A stretch of DNA of 61,138 nt from Pseudomonadota bacterium. Its GTDB lineage: Bacteria; Pseudomonadota; Gammaproteobacteria; Acidiferrobacterales; UBA6901. A model generated the notes under the pieces. That model searched no databases. It was not told the DNA's origin and saw only the letters and a program-made list of their open reading frames with translations. A program made the position numbers and the translations under genes. Position 1 is the first letter of the stretch; each line of letters starts with the position of its first letter. Positions 45,421-56,523 of this stretch are shown here, piece after piece. The stretch is taken from NCBI GenBank assembly GCA_021819085.1, contig JAKASJ010000021.1, forward strand, positions 1-61,138, read 5' to 3'.

Positions 45421-46977
45421 ATGATGCACCCCGTACGGACCCTTCTTCGGGCGATAAACCGCCACATCAGCACCATCGTAAGTGAATACTTGCCGGTGGC
45501 GGACGCGCCCGTCGCCCGGGCGTGTTGCAAACCCTGCGGACTGCAGGGACTTCCATTCTACCGCGCTTTGCGGGCATCCCTGCTGTGCACCCTGCTATCG
45601 GCTTGCGTCATCGGACCGAGATTTGTGCCACCGCAGACTGCCGTGCCGGCACGCTTCGCGGCAGCCCCGGAAAACGCTCCGCCGGAATGGCCGAGCCGAG
45701 ACTGGTGGCGCAAGTTCGGCTCCCCGGATCTCGACCGGCTGATTACCGAGGCCGAGGCTCATAATTTCAGCATCCGCATTGCCGTCGCCCAGCTCCAGGC
45801 GGCCAATGCAGAAGCTCGGATCGCCGGTGCCCCGCTACTTCCCTCGCTCGGCGCCAACGCAAGTGCCACTGACCAGCGGTATGGCAGCAGGGTCGTCGTA
45901 TCGGGTGTGCCGGCAGGCACCATCAGTTCCCATCAGTTCGCTGCATCGCTGGGCGTTTCCTACGAGCTCGATTTCTGGGGCAAGAACCGTGATGCATTGC
46001 GTGCCGCCGAGGCGAACGCGGCCGCTTCACGCTTCAACCGCGACACGGTCGCACTGACGGCGGTCAGCGCCGTTGCCACAACCTGGTTCCAGATCCTCGC
46101 CGACCGGGACGTACTGTCGATAGCGAAGAGGAATCTTGCGGCAGCCGAAGGCCTGCTTGCACAACTTAGGGCACAACTGCGCGCGGGCATTGTGAATGCC
46201 GGAACTGTTGCGCAGCAGGCTGCCCTGGTCGCGGGAGAGCGGGCAACGATCCCCAGCCTCCAGTCGCAACTGCGCCAGCTGGAGATCGCACTCGGCATCC
46301 TCGTCGGCAAGCCGCCCGAGATGCTGAAACTGATGCCCGCATCGCTCGATACGTTGCACGTTCCGACCCTAATGCCGGGATTGCCGTCCGCCTTGCTGAC
46401 CCGTCGCCCGGATATCGCACAGGCGGAAGCAACACTGATTGCCGCCAACGCCAATGTCCGCGGCGCAATTGCCGCTTATTTTCCGTCTATCAGCCTTACC
46501 GGATCGGGTGGCTGGCAAAGCACGGCGCTGAATGGCCTGTTTACTCCCGGCTCTGAACTGCTCAGCGCCGCGGCATCACTTGCCCAGCCCCTATTTGAGG
46601 GTGGTGCCCTTTCCGGGCAGCTTGCGGTCAGTCGCGCGGCATACCGGCAGGACGTGGCGCTCTACGAGCAGGCCACTGTCAAAGCCTTTAGCGACGTCGA
46701 AACGGCGCTGACCGCACTGCATTTCGCGACCGAGCAGGAACGCGAAGAACAGATAGCGGTAGGTCGCGCAGCAATCGCCCTTGCTGCCGTCGAGGCGCAG
46801 CTCAACGCCGGTACGGTATCCATAGGATCGGTACTGACAGCACAGCAGACACTGCTCGGTGACCAGAATACGCTGGAACAGGCGCGGCTCGCGCGGTTTC
46901 TGGCAGCAGTCAATCTCTACGAGGCACTGGGCGGCGGCTGGCAAGCCCCCACTCAATCCCTGCTGGTGGGAGGATAA
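45421..46977 (+). CDS. Outer-membrane efflux lipoprotein (OprM/NodT type)
   Basis: This TolC-family channel has a lipoprotein signal with lipobox LLSAC (Cys near residue 60), the tandem OEP repeats (for example AVAQLQAANAEARIAGAPLL and ARAAYRQDVALYEQATVKAF) and the family motif LPSALLTRRPDIAQAEATL. From the first ATG the leader would be too long, so the true start may be a later TTG or GTG; I could not fix it by a ribosome-binding site. It should complete the tripartite pump encoded downstream. Confidence 0.9.
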   Translation: MMHPVRTLLRAINRHISTIVSEYLPVADAPVARACCKPCGLQGLPFYRALRASLLCTLLSACVIGPRFVPPQTAVPARFAAAPENAPPEWPSRDWWRKFGSPDLDRLITEAEAHNFSIRIAVAQLQAANAEARIAGAPLLPSLGANASATDQRYGSRVVVSGVPAGTISSHQFAASLGVSYELDFWGKNRDALRAAEANAAASRFNRDTVALTAVSAVATTWFQILADRDVLSIAKRNLAAAEGLLAQLRAQLRAGIVNAGTVAQQAALVAGERATIPSLQSQLRQLEIALGILVGKPPEMLKLMPASLDTLHVPTLMPGLPSALLTRRPDIAQAEATLIAANANVRGAIAAYFPSISLTGSGGWQSTALNGLFTPGSELLSAAASLAQPLFEGGALSGQLAVSRAAYRQDVALYEQATVKAFSDVETALTALHFATEQEREEQIAVGRAAIALAAVEAQLNAGTVSIGSVLTAQQTLLGDQNTLEQARLARFLAAVNLYEALGGGWQAPTQSLLVGG

Positions 46978-46982
46978 ACACC

Positions 46983-48227
46983 GTGTCGGTAAATAGACGC
47001 CATGTCGTTATCATCGTAATAACTCTGGGTGTAATCCTGATTGGCTACCGCCTGTTCAGCCACCGGCGGGCGGGCAGACCGACCGGCAGAGAACAGCCGA
47101 TCCCCGTCAACGTCGCCACCGCCGTGCGCAAGAATGTGCCCATCTATCTCGATGCCCTCGGGACGATTCAGGCATATCGCACCGTGGTCGTACAGCCGAT
47201 GATCAGCGGCCCGCTTGTGTCGGTCGAATTCCATGAAGGACAAGATGTGCGGAAAGGCCAGTTGCTGGCCAAAATCGATCCGCGGCCCTACCGCGCCGCC
47301 CTTGACCAGACGCTCGCCAAGCAGGCGCAAGACGAAGTTACCCTGGCTGAGGCACGGGTGAATCTGAAGCGGTATCAGATGCTGATCGCGCAGAAATATG
47401 CATCTGCCCAGCAGGTCTCTGATCAGGCAGCAACGGTTTCCGAAGATGCCGCACTGGTCAAACAGGACCAGGCGGCGGTGGAAACGGCACGGACCAACCT
47501 CAGTTACACCCAGATTCGCGCTCCGATCAGCGGGCGCACAGGCATTCTGCAGGTCAATGCCGGCAACATCGTCACACCCAGCCTCAGCACCGGCATTGTG
47601 GTGATCAATACATTGCGGCCTATTTACGTTTCCTTCAGTCTGCCGCAGCAGGATCTTTCCGCTGTGCAAAAAGCGATCTCAAGTGGATCTCCCGATGTAA
47701 TCGCCGTGAACCGGCATGGCGCACCTATCGACCGCGGAGTCCTCGCTGTCCTCGACAACCAGGTAAACTCCAGTACGGGCACGCTGACCATGCGGGCCCG
47801 ATTCCCCAACCCGGATTTTGCGTTATGGCCGGGCGCCTTCGTAGACATCAAGCTGATGGCGCGCACGGATAAAAATGTTATCACCGTGCCAGCCGTTGCA
47901 GTGCGGCAGGGTCCCAACGGCTCGTTCGTTTATCTGGTAGCTTCCGGCCCGTCGACCCGCACTCCTTCCGCGATCGCGCCTAAAGGCGCTGCTCCGGCGC
48001 CGGGAGAAGAACATGTCGTCGTCCGCGCCGTTCACGTCGCCTACAGCAATCAAAGCATCGCCGAGATTGACACGGGACTCGCAGCGGGCGACCGGGTAGT
48101 GACCGAAGGCGGATCACGCCTGCGCGACGGATCGCTGATCCGTATTGAACAGAACCCCAAGCCGGCCACCGGTCGTTCCGCCGCGCACGCGCCGGACAAA
48201 GCTGCGCGACTGCGGCGGCGAAGCTAG
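46983..48227 (+). CDS. mdtA: RND efflux membrane-fusion protein (MdtA-like)
   Basis: The 414-residue periplasmic adaptor has one N-terminal membrane anchor (VVIIVITLGVILIGYRLF), a barrel-sandwich half (GPLVSVEFHEGQDVRKGQLL), an alpha-hairpin near 100-165 and the second half motif IRAPISGRTGILQVNAGNIV. It links the RND pumps to the outer-membrane channel. GTG 46983 lies 5 nt after the channel gene stop. Confidence 0.92.
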   Translation: MSVNRRHVVIIVITLGVILIGYRLFSHRRAGRPTGREQPIPVNVATAVRKNVPIYLDALGTIQAYRTVVVQPMISGPLVSVEFHEGQDVRKGQLLAKIDPRPYRAALDQTLAKQAQDEVTLAEARVNLKRYQMLIAQKYASAQQVSDQAATVSEDAALVKQDQAAVETARTNLSYTQIRAPISGRTGILQVNAGNIVTPSLSTGIVVINTLRPIYVSFSLPQQDLSAVQKAISSGSPDVIAVNRHGAPIDRGVLAVLDNQVNSSTGTLTMRARFPNPDFALWPGAFVDIKLMARTDKNVITVPAVAVRQGPNGSFVYLVASGPSTRTPSAIAPKGAAPAPGEEHVVVRAVHVAYSNQSIAEIDTGLAAGDRVVTEGGSRLRDGSLIRIEQNPKPATGRSAAHAPDKAARLRRRS

Positions 48228-48247
48228 AAGCGGCTGCAGCGCTCCCC

Positions 48248-51200
48248 ATGAACATTTCCAAGCCGTTTATTGCGAGACCGATCGCGACGTCTTTGCTTGC
48301 GATCGCACTGTTCCTCATGGGCGTGCTTGGCTACCGAGCACTGCCCGTGGCCTCTCTACCGAGCGTAGACTTTCCGACGATTCTGGTCACCACGAAGCTT
48401 CCTGGCGCAAGCCCGGACACGATATCGAAACTCGTTACCTCCCCGCTCGAACGCCAGTTCGGAGAGATCTCGGGCCTCGATGCCATGAGCTCGATCAGCT
48501 CTGCGGGCACTAGCGCCATTACTCTCCGCTTTGCGCTTAAGAAATCGATCGATTCGGCGGCTCAGGACGTACAGGCTGCAATCAATGCCGCGGCTGCTAC
48601 CCTGCCGCTCAATCTTCCCTACCCTCCGATTTACACCAAGGTAAATCCGGCAGACGCTCCGATTCTGACACTTGCTCTGACCTCGCGCACGCTCCCGTTA
48701 TTCGAAGTATCCGGCGCCGCCGAGACGCTGATACAGCCCAAACTCAGCCAGATCAACGGCGTGGGCAAGGTCACCGTGGAGGGTGGTCTTAAGCCGGCAA
48801 TCCGGGTTACGGTCGACCCGACGCGCCTCGCTGCCTATGGGTTATCCATGGAGGATGTCCGTAATGCGGTTGCCAATGCCAACCAGAACGGTGCCAAAGG
48901 AGAATTCAACGGAACCAAGCAGTCATTCCTGCTTGCCGCTAACGATCAATTGCCGGACGCGCAGTCCTATCGACACATCATCATCGCCTACCATGCCGGT
49001 GCCGCAGTGCGCCTTGCCGATGTCGGCAGTGTCAGGGACGGCCTCGAAAATGACGCCGCCGAAGCAAGCTACAACGGCGTACCGGCGGTCATACTGGATA
49101 TCCAGCGCCAGCCGGGAGCCAACATCGTCAAGACAGTTTCGGAAATCCGCTCTGCGTTGCCGGAGCTGACCCGCTCGCTGCCGTCCGGTATCCGCACACA
49201 GGTCGTCGCGGACCGGACCCAGACGATTCGGGCCTCGGTACGGGACGTGCAAATCACCCTGCTGACGTCGGCCGCCCTCGTCATCCTGGTCATCTTCCTA
49301 TTTTTGCCGACACTGCAGGCAGCCATCATCCCCGCGGTAACGCTGCCACTCTCCCTGGTGGCCGCATTCGCGGTCATGAATGTGCTCGGCTTCAGCCTGG
49401 ATAACCTGTCTCTGATGGCGCTCACGGTGGCATCGGGATTCGTCGTAGACGATGCCATCGTGATGATTGAAAACATCGTTCGCTTCATCGAGGATGGAAT
49501 GCCCCCGCTGGCAGCAGCCTATAGCGGGGCTAAGCAGATCGGTTTCACCATCATATCTCTGACAGTTTCGCTGCTCGCAGTATTCATTCCATTGCTGTTC
49601 ATGCCCGGCGTGGTCGGGCGGCTATTCGGAGAGTTTTCAGTAACTCTGGCGGTCGCAGTCGTCATCTCCGCCGCGATCTCTCTCACGCTCACTCCTATGA
49701 TGTGCGGGCGTCTGCTCAAACCGGTCGGTGAACAGGCTCCGCGGGGCCTGGCTGCAGCAGTCGAGCGTGGTCTGCACCGGGTTCGGGACGCCTATGGCCG
49801 GGCGCTTCGGACAACCCTCGATCACCGTGGTGCTGTCCTTTGGCTGTTCGCCGCAACGATTCTCGGAACGGTCGTGCTCTATATTGCGATCCCAAAAGGT
49901 CTATTGCCTCAGGAAGATACCGGGCAGATCATTGCCGTTACGCAGAGCCGCGGAGGAATATCGCTCACTGCCCTCACCCGCCTTGAAGACCAGGCAATCG
50001 CCATCATCCTGCAGAACAAGGCGGTGGCAGGTGTCACCTCCCTGCTGGGAGCAGGTGTTACCAATCCGACGCCGAACACCGGCCGCCTGACAATAACGCT
50101 CAAACCCATCGGTACGCGCCCGCCGCTGAGCTCGGTAATGGCGCAGCTTCAACAGGCGCTGCGGGCAATCCCGGGGCTGTCACTCTACATGCAGCCGGTC
50201 CAGGACATCACACTGTCCTCGCGCGTTTCGGCCACTCAGTACCAGTACACGCTCGTCGATACCAACCAGGCACAGCTCAATTCCTGGACACCGCAGCTGA
50301 CCCGGAAACTGCGCATGCTTCCGGAACTGCAAGATGTCGCGAGCGACGCCGAAGAACGTGGAAATGAGACTTACATTGACGTCGACCGCTCGGTCGCCGA
50401 GCGGCTCGGCGTCAATATGCTGGCAATCGAGAATGTGCTTTATGACGCCTACGGCCAGCGCCAGATTTCGACCATTTACGCGCAAAACGGGCAATATCGC
50501 GTGGTGCTGGGTGTCGACGCGGCCGCTGCCCAGTCACCGTCCGATCTCGCTGGACTCTATGTGCCCGGCGCCAACAACGTTCAGATCCCGCTCTATCAGA
50601 TTGCTTCGATCGAACGGAAATACGCACCGCTGGCCATCGCGCGAGAAAACCAATTCCCATCGATCACGATCAGCTTCAATCTCGCACCGGGCGTATCCCT
50701 TGATAAGGCCGAAAGCTCTATCCGGACGGCGGATCGCACCCTGAGGATGCCTTCGGGCATTAGTGGAACGTTCTCCGGCGCCGCCGCGCAGTTCGAGTCC
50801 GCACTCGCCTCAAACCCGTGGCTTATCGTCGCCACCCTGGTTGTGATCTATATCGTGCTCGGGGTTCTGTACGAAAGCACAATCCACCCTGTAACGATTC
50901 TTTCGACTCTGCCTTCGGCCGGGATTGGCGCACTGCTCGCGCTGATGCTCTCCGGAACACAATTCACCATCGTGGCGCTCGTCGGCATCGTGCTGCTCAT
51001 GGGTATCGTCAAGAAGAACGGCATCATCATGGTGGATTTTGCGATCGAGGCCGAGCGAACGCGCGGCCTGGCCCCGGAGGATGCAATCATGGAAGCCTGC
51101 CTGCTGCGGTTCCGTCCGATAATGATGACGACCATGGCGGCCCTGTTTGGCGCGATACCGCTCGTTCTCGAGCGCGGGGCAGGTGCCGAGCTCCGGGTTC

Positions 51201-51331
51201 CGCTGGGCATCACCATCATCGGCGGACTGCTTCTGAGCCAGCTACTGACACTGTTCACGACACCTGTCATCTACCTCGCTCTCGACAGGTTTCGACCGCG
51301 AACGGTTCCCGCCCCCGTGCCGACGGAATAA
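48248..51331 (+). CDS. mdtB: RND multidrug transporter, MdtB-like
   Basis: The 1027-residue transporter has the 12-helix RND plan with two large periplasmic loops. It opens IARPIATSLLAIALFLMGVL and LPVASLPSVDFPTILV. GFVVDDAIVMIEN in helix 4 carries the proton-relay Asp pair, and NGIIMVDFAIEAER lies in the C-half. Sequence character matches MdtB rather than AcrB. MdtB and MdtC form a mixed trimer, and the partner gene follows after 3 nt. Confidence 0.94.
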   Translation: MNISKPFIARPIATSLLAIALFLMGVLGYRALPVASLPSVDFPTILVTTKLPGASPDTISKLVTSPLERQFGEISGLDAMSSISSAGTSAITLRFALKKSIDSAAQDVQAAINAAAATLPLNLPYPPIYTKVNPADAPILTLALTSRTLPLFEVSGAAETLIQPKLSQINGVGKVTVEGGLKPAIRVTVDPTRLAAYGLSMEDVRNAVANANQNGAKGEFNGTKQSFLLAANDQLPDAQSYRHIIIAYHAGAAVRLADVGSVRDGLENDAAEASYNGVPAVILDIQRQPGANIVKTVSEIRSALPELTRSLPSGIRTQVVADRTQTIRASVRDVQITLLTSAALVILVIFLFLPTLQAAIIPAVTLPLSLVAAFAVMNVLGFSLDNLSLMALTVASGFVVDDAIVMIENIVRFIEDGMPPLAAAYSGAKQIGFTIISLTVSLLAVFIPLLFMPGVVGRLFGEFSVTLAVAVVISAAISLTLTPMMCGRLLKPVGEQAPRGLAAAVERGLHRVRDAYGRALRTTLDHRGAVLWLFAATILGTVVLYIAIPKGLLPQEDTGQIIAVTQSRGGISLTALTRLEDQAIAIILQNKAVAGVTSLLGAGVTNPTPNTGRLTITLKPIGTRPPLSSVMAQLQQALRAIPGLSLYMQPVQDITLSSRVSATQYQYTLVDTNQAQLNSWTPQLTRKLRMLPELQDVASDAEERGNETYIDVDRSVAERLGVNMLAIENVLYDAYGQRQISTIYAQNGQYRVVLGVDAAAAQSPSDLAGLYVPGANNVQIPLYQIASIERKYAPLAIARENQFPSITISFNLAPGVSLDKAESSIRTADRTLRMPSGISGTFSGAAAQFESALASNPWLIVATLVVIYIVLGVLYESTIHPVTILSTLPSAGIGALLALMLSGTQFTIVALVGIVLLMGIVKKNGIIMVDFAIEAERTRGLAPEDAIMEACLLRFRPIMMTTMAALFGAIPLVLERGAGAELRVPLGITIIGGLLLSQLLTLFTTPVIYLALDRFRPRTVPAPVPTE

Positions 51332-51334
51332 TCG

Positions 51335-54300
51335 ATGGGTTTTTCGACCCCTTTCATCCGCCGTCCGATCGGCACCACGCTGCTTGCACTCGGGCTGCTG
51401 CTGGCGGGGATCATCGCCTATCACCTACTGCCGGTCGCAGCAGTCCCGAGCATCCCGATGCCGGCCTTCGTGGTGTTTGCGAACGAACCAGGCGCCGCAC
51501 CCAAGACTATGGCCAGCACGATTGCGGCACCGCTGGAAAGCACACTGGGCCACATCCCTGGCGTCTCCCAGATGTTTTCCATCAATTCTACGGGCGCAAG
51601 TTCCATCATCCTTCTGTTCTCGGTAAACCGAGACCCTGTTGGCGCCGCCTATGACGTTCAGGCGGCCATCAATAGCGCCTTGCCCAACCTTCCATCCGAC
51701 CTGCCGAGCCGTCCGTTTTACCGGGAATTCAACCCAGCCTCTAGACCGATCCTGACCATGTCGCTGACGTCGCCCAACCGTACCATGGGTTCCCTCTTCG
51801 ATGCTGCGGACACGATTCTCGTGCAGCGGCTCTCGCAGATATCCGGCGTCGCCCAGGTTCAGCTCGATGGCGCACAATCGCCGGCGGTACGCATACGCAC
51901 GCGGCCGGGAGCGCTGGCACGCGCCGGACTGACAGCGGCAAATGTATATACCGCGGTAAAAGACGCAAACAACCTCATGCCGATCGGAGAACTGGACGGC
52001 AGACATGTGTCCGATTTCCTGGCTATAAACGGGCAGCTACAGACCGCCGCCGAGTACCGCAACATCATTCTGAAAGCAGACGGCCCTTCACTCGTCCGTC
52101 TGAGCGAAGTCGCATCTGTGATCGATGGCACCAGCAACGCCCAGCTCGCTGCATGGGAAGATACAACGCCTGCGGTACTCATCACCGTCACCAAGACGCC
52201 GGAAGCCAACGTTATCGCTACTGTTGATCAGATCAAGGCCCTTCTTCCGGAGATCCGGCACTGGCTGCCTCCGGACGTGAATCTGTCGATACTGACGGAT
52301 CGTACCGTTACCATCCGCGCCAGCATCGCCGATATGGAGGTGACCCTGGGCATTACCCTGATTCTTGTGCTGGCGGTGGTCTGGATGTTCATGCAACGGG
52401 GTGCTCCGACCGTTGCGGCGGCTATCACCCTTCCGCTGTCGCTCGCTGGATCTCTTGCGGCCATGTGGGCGCTCGGATTTTCCCTGGATAATTTTTCGTT
52501 GCTCGCGCTGACCATTTCGGTAGGCTTCGTTGTCGATGACGCGATCGTTATGATCGAGAACATCGTCACTCAGATCGATCGTGGCACGCCACCCGTGGAG
52601 GCGGCAATCAAAGGCGCACAGCAGATCGGCTTTACCGTCATGTCGATCACCTTGTCCCTGATTGCGGTGTTCATTCCGCTGACGCTCATGCCGGGGCTTG
52701 TCGGAAGATTGTTCCACGAGTTTGCTGTGACCCTGACCGTCGCGATCGCGGTATCCGCGCTTGTTTCTCTGACCGTCACACCCATGATTTGCGCCCACTT
52801 CATGCGACGCAGGGAATCGAAACAGCATCGCTCGCGGATCACGGCACTGTTTGATATTTCCTACCAGAAAACGGTCGATGCATATGCTCGGAGCCTGGAC
52901 TGGGCACTGGCCCACCGTTTGCTCATGCTCGGCCTCACGCTGCTCACCGTGGTGATGACGGTGGTACTGTACATAAAGGTTCCGAAGAGTTTCCTGCCGG
53001 AAGAGGATACCGGCCTGATCATCGGGAATACCATTGCGACCCCCGGCATATCTTTTGACTCGATGAAGAGGTTGCAGCGCAAAGTGGTGTCCGTGCTGTT
53101 GCGTGATCCAGCGATTGCGAATGTGAGTTCGAGTGTCGGCGTGGTCAACGGATTTTCGACAGCAAACCGCGGGAAACTGTTCATAGAACTCAAACCAAGG
53201 GACCGGCGCAACGTATCCGCTCAGGAAGTCATTGCGCGCCTCAGGTCAAGGCTTGCACACATCACCGGTATCGAGACCTATCTGCAGGCGGCTCAGGACA
53301 TCTTCATCGGCGGTCGCGCCGGAAACGGCGAATATCAGTTTACGGTGCTCGACCCGTCCATCTCCGACCTTGACAGGATAGTGCCAAAAATCGAGGCACG
53401 GCTGCACCAGCTAACGGCGATCACCGACATTTCCTCGGATCAGGACCAGAGTGCACCGCAGATAACAGTAGATATCGATCGGGCAACTGCGGCCAGACTC
53501 GGAGTTTCAGTTGCGGCAATCGATGCGGCGCTCAACAACGCTTACGCGCAGCGCCAGATTTCGCGCATCTACGAGGCGCAGAATCAGTACCAGGTCATAC
53601 TTAAGGTGGGCACGGCTCTACAGGAGTCTCCGAACCAGCTGGACCGCCTGTATGTTCCAGGCGCCAATGGTCCCGTCCCTCTCCGGTCCGTGGCGCACTT
53701 CGAACGCAGCGCAGCGCCGCTGTCGGTGCGCCATGACGGACAGTTACCCGCCGGAACGATCAGCTTCAATCTCGCGCATGGTGTAGCACTGGGCCCGGCG
53801 GTCGAGCAGATCAAGAATGCCGTGGCAGGCATGGAACTGCCGGATGGCGTCCGCATTACGTTTTCCAGCAATGCAAAATATTTTCTTGAGTCTCTGTCAG
53901 CCGAGCCGCTGCTGATCCTGGCGGCGCTGCTGGCGATCTATGTCGTGCTCGGTGTCCTCTACGAAAGCCTGACACAGCCGCTGACGATTCTCTCCACGCT
54001 GCCGTCCGCTGGAGTCGGGGCACTGCTGGCGCTGCTGATCACGGGCATACCGCTGTCCGTGATCGGAGTCATAGGAATCTTCCTGCTTATGGGTATCGTC
54101 AAGAAGAACGGCATCATGCTAGTGGATTTTGCGCTCGAAGCCGAAAGGAAACGTGGTCTGAACCCGGAGGCTGCGATCCGGGCCGCCTGCCTAGAGCGCT
54201 TTCGTCCCATCATGATGACCACGCTCGCTGCGATTCTGGGCGCCCTGCCACTCGCTCTGGCGGTAGGTACGGGACACAATCTTCGACAGCCGCTGGGGGT

Positions 54301-54427
54301 ATCCGTGATCGGCGGCCTGATCGTGTCGCAGGCCCTGACGCTCTATACGACGCCGATCATTTATCTCGCGCTGGAGCGAAAAAGCCGCAAATCTCGCCTG
54401 CAGCACTCTTCTTCGCCTCTCGGCTGA
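51335..54427 (+). CDS. mdtC: RND multidrug transporter, MdtC-like
   Basis: This second RND subunit has 1030 residues. It opens FIRRPIGTTLLALGLLLAGI and AVPSIPMPAFVVFANEPGAA; helix 4 has VGFVVDDAIVMIEN and the C-half NGIMLVDFALEAERKR, so the proton relay looks intact. Differences from the upstream subunit across the porter loops fit MdtB/MdtC division of labour. Last gene of the operon; no clear terminator follows. Confidence 0.94.
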   Translation: MGFSTPFIRRPIGTTLLALGLLLAGIIAYHLLPVAAVPSIPMPAFVVFANEPGAAPKTMASTIAAPLESTLGHIPGVSQMFSINSTGASSIILLFSVNRDPVGAAYDVQAAINSALPNLPSDLPSRPFYREFNPASRPILTMSLTSPNRTMGSLFDAADTILVQRLSQISGVAQVQLDGAQSPAVRIRTRPGALARAGLTAANVYTAVKDANNLMPIGELDGRHVSDFLAINGQLQTAAEYRNIILKADGPSLVRLSEVASVIDGTSNAQLAAWEDTTPAVLITVTKTPEANVIATVDQIKALLPEIRHWLPPDVNLSILTDRTVTIRASIADMEVTLGITLILVLAVVWMFMQRGAPTVAAAITLPLSLAGSLAAMWALGFSLDNFSLLALTISVGFVVDDAIVMIENIVTQIDRGTPPVEAAIKGAQQIGFTVMSITLSLIAVFIPLTLMPGLVGRLFHEFAVTLTVAIAVSALVSLTVTPMICAHFMRRRESKQHRSRITALFDISYQKTVDAYARSLDWALAHRLLMLGLTLLTVVMTVVLYIKVPKSFLPEEDTGLIIGNTIATPGISFDSMKRLQRKVVSVLLRDPAIANVSSSVGVVNGFSTANRGKLFIELKPRDRRNVSAQEVIARLRSRLAHITGIETYLQAAQDIFIGGRAGNGEYQFTVLDPSISDLDRIVPKIEARLHQLTAITDISSDQDQSAPQITVDIDRATAARLGVSVAAIDAALNNAYAQRQISRIYEAQNQYQVILKVGTALQESPNQLDRLYVPGANGPVPLRSVAHFERSAAPLSVRHDGQLPAGTISFNLAHGVALGPAVEQIKNAVAGMELPDGVRITFSSNAKYFLESLSAEPLLILAALLAIYVVLGVLYESLTQPLTILSTLPSAGVGALLALLITGIPLSVIGVIGIFLLMGIVKKNGIMLVDFALEAERKRGLNPEAAIRAACLERFRPIMMTTLAAILGALPLALAVGTGHNLRQPLGVSVIGGLIVSQALTLYTTPIIYLALERKSRKSRLQHSSSPLG

Positions 54428-54621
54428 ACCGATCGCACAACCCAGACGCCGATTGCGCCAGTTGATCCGCAATGATCGAGACCGGGGAATCAATCCAAGC
54501 CTGGTCAAGACTCGGGTCGATGCCCGATCCTGACTTGTGCAAACTCATTGGAACCTTTCGGTGACGCTACCCGCCGCTTCCGCAGGGGGGATTCCGGCAG
54601 AAAAAACAGCAGAAATGGGGA
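54428..54621. other. Spacer between mdtC-like gene and tRNA-Ala
   Basis: Short non-coding spacer between the pump operon and a convergent tRNA. I see no hairpin with a U-run. Confidence 0.3.
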
Positions 54622-54697
54622 TGGTGGAGCCAGGCGGGATCGAACCGCCGACCTCCTGCATGCCATGCAGGCGCTCTCCCAGCTGAGCTATGGCCCC
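54622..54697 (-). tRNA. tRNA-Ala (anticodon GGC)
   Basis: The minus strand gives a standard 76-nt cloverleaf: acceptor GGGGCCA/TGGCTCC (with one G-T pair), anticodon loop ATGGCAT with GGC, T-arm GGTTCGATCCC and encoded CCA. Confidence 0.96.
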
Positions 54698-55062
54698 GAA
54701 AGGAGCGGTACTTTACGTGCTACAGGCCGTGCGGTCAAGCCGTTGCCGAGGTAAACCGTGCCCTTCGCAATACCGAATCAACCTGTTAAGCGGGAGCTGG
54801 ATCTGCCCAATCCCAAAGTGGCGTCCGCAAGCCTGTTCACCGTGATTCTACAGCATCCAAACAGACATCGGGAGCAAGCGATGGGGGGCCAACGCCCTGC
54901 CCGCCACGTCGCATTCCCCGGCAACACTCCTGGTTCGGCGACGGCGGATTGCCTAAGACCAAGACCGGGGTACCCACGCGGTATTCAGCCCAACCCACAT
55001 TACGAGATAATCATGGAATGGTGTCCATACCGGGCCCGCAATTTCAGGTACCCGCACCCGAA
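54698..55062. other. Gap between tRNA-Ala and gltX
   Basis: The 365-bp stretch is upstream of tRNA-Ala (minus) and downstream of gltX (minus). It must hold the tRNA promoter. Open frames here on the plus strand show no family and no ribosome-binding site. Nothing else is seen. Confidence 0.35.
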
Positions 55063-56523
55063 TCAGCTTTTGCTTTCCCGGCCGGCCTTTGGGCTGGAAA
55101 TTGCCGACGCCGGCACGCCCTCCTTTTCATGAAAATACTTTAGACCCCGGTCCAGACGCTTCAGCGTTCGATCACGGCCCAGCAACGCCAGAGTCTGGTC
55201 GATTGGCGGCGACACATCCCTGCCGGTAACGACCACGCGCAAGGGTTGTGCGAGCTTTCCAAGATTCAGCCCGTGTGCTTCGGCAACCTGGTGCACAACG
55301 CCATGGATGGTAGCCGGCACCCAATCAGCGAGGCCGAACAGGGCGTCGCGCAAAGCCTGCAAGACGGGCAGACTTTCTGCCTTGAGGTGCTTGGCGGCGG
55401 CCTTTTCATCATAGATCTCGAAATCCCTGTAGAAAAACACACTGTTGGCAGCCATTTCCGACAGGGTCTTGGCGCGCTCACGTTGAACTTTTATCACTTC
55501 ATGCAGGTCGGGCCCCGAAGCCGGATCAATTCCCAGCCGTCCCAAATGCCAGCTCAGATGATGTGCGATATGCTCAGGATCGCTGGACTTAATATAGTGC
55601 TGGTTGAGCCAGAGCAGCTTTTCGGGATTGAACGCGGCGGCGGAGCTGTGCACATCATTGATGTCGAACATCTCGATCATTTCTTCGATCGAAAAGATCT
55701 CCTTGTCGCCGTGTGACCACCCCAAACGCACGAGGTAGTTGAGCAGCGCCTCCGGCAAAAATCCGTCCTCCCTGTACTGCATAACACTGACAGCACCGTG
55801 TCGTTTTGATAGGCGGCTGCCATCGTGGCCCAGAATCATGGGCACATGCGCGTACACCGGCGGCGTTGCGCCGAGCGCGGCCAGCATGTTGATCTGGCGC
55901 GGAGTATTGTTGAGATGGTCGTCACCACGAATGACATGGGTCACCCGCATGTCCATGTCATCGACCACCACCGTGAAGTTGTATGTCGGGCTGCCGTCGG
56001 ATCTCGCAATGATGAGATCATCGAGCTCGCAGTTCTGGAATACGACACGCCCGTGAATCATGTCCTCAACAACGACGGCTCCGTCCAAAGGATTCTTGAA
56101 ACGTACCACCGGCGTCACCCCGGGCGGGGGCTCCGCCCCCCAATGGCGACAGTGTCCGTCATAGCGTGGCTTTTCCTTGCGTGCCATCTGCTCCGCACGC
56201 AGGACATCCAGACGCTCTTTCGAGCAATAGCAGTGGTAAGCGTTGCCTTCCTTTAGCAGATTCTGGATAACTTCCTTGTATCGATCAAATCTATGGGTCT
56301 GGAAAAACGGTCCTTCGTCATATTCCAGCCCAAGCCAGGTCATACCTTCCAGGATTGCATTCACCGACTCTGCCGTGGAACGTTCGAGATCAGTGTCTTC
56401 AATCCTCAGAATAAACGCACCGCCGTGCTTGCGGGCATACAGCCACGAAAAAAGTGCGGTGCGTGCACCGCCCACATGAAGATAGCCGGTTGGGCTTGGC
56501 GCAAAGCGGGTACGGATTGTCAT
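55063..56523 (-). CDS. gltX: Glutamyl-tRNA synthetase
   Basis: GltX charges tRNA-Glu with glutamate. The 486-residue protein has normal length. The class I HIGH motif is [12 protein letters not shown] near residue 8, and the KMSKS equivalent is SRLSKRHG near 239. [12 protein letters not shown] marks the glutamate pocket. I chose ATG 56523 because the protein family begins [11 protein letters not shown]; an open extension to 56622 is hydrophobic and not conserved. This is a core gene and indicates native chromosome between islands. Confidence 0.97.
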   Translation of the reverse strand: MTIRTRFAPSPTGYLHVGGARTALFSWLYARKHGGAFILRIEDTDLERSTAESVNAILEGMTWLGLEYDEGPFFQTHRFDRYKEVIQNLLKEGNAYHCYCSKERLDVLRAEQMARKEKPRYDGHCRHWGAEPPPGVTPVVRFKNPLDGAVVVEDMIHGRVVFQNCELDDLIIARSDGSPTYNFTVVVDDMDMRVTHVIRGDDHLNNTPRQINMLAALGATPPVYAHVPMILGHDGSRLSKRHGAVSVMQYREDGFLPEALLNYLVRLGWSHGDKEIFSIEEMIEMFDINDVHSSAAAFNPEKLLWLNQHYIKSSDPEHIAHHLSWHLGRLGIDPASGPDLHEVIKVQRERAKTLSEMAANSVFFYRDFEIYDEKAAAKHLKAESLPVLQALRDALFGLADWVPATIHGVVHQVAEAHGLNLGKLAQPLRVVVTGRDVSPPIDQTLALLGRDRTLKRLDRGLKYFHEKEGVPASAISSPKAGRESKS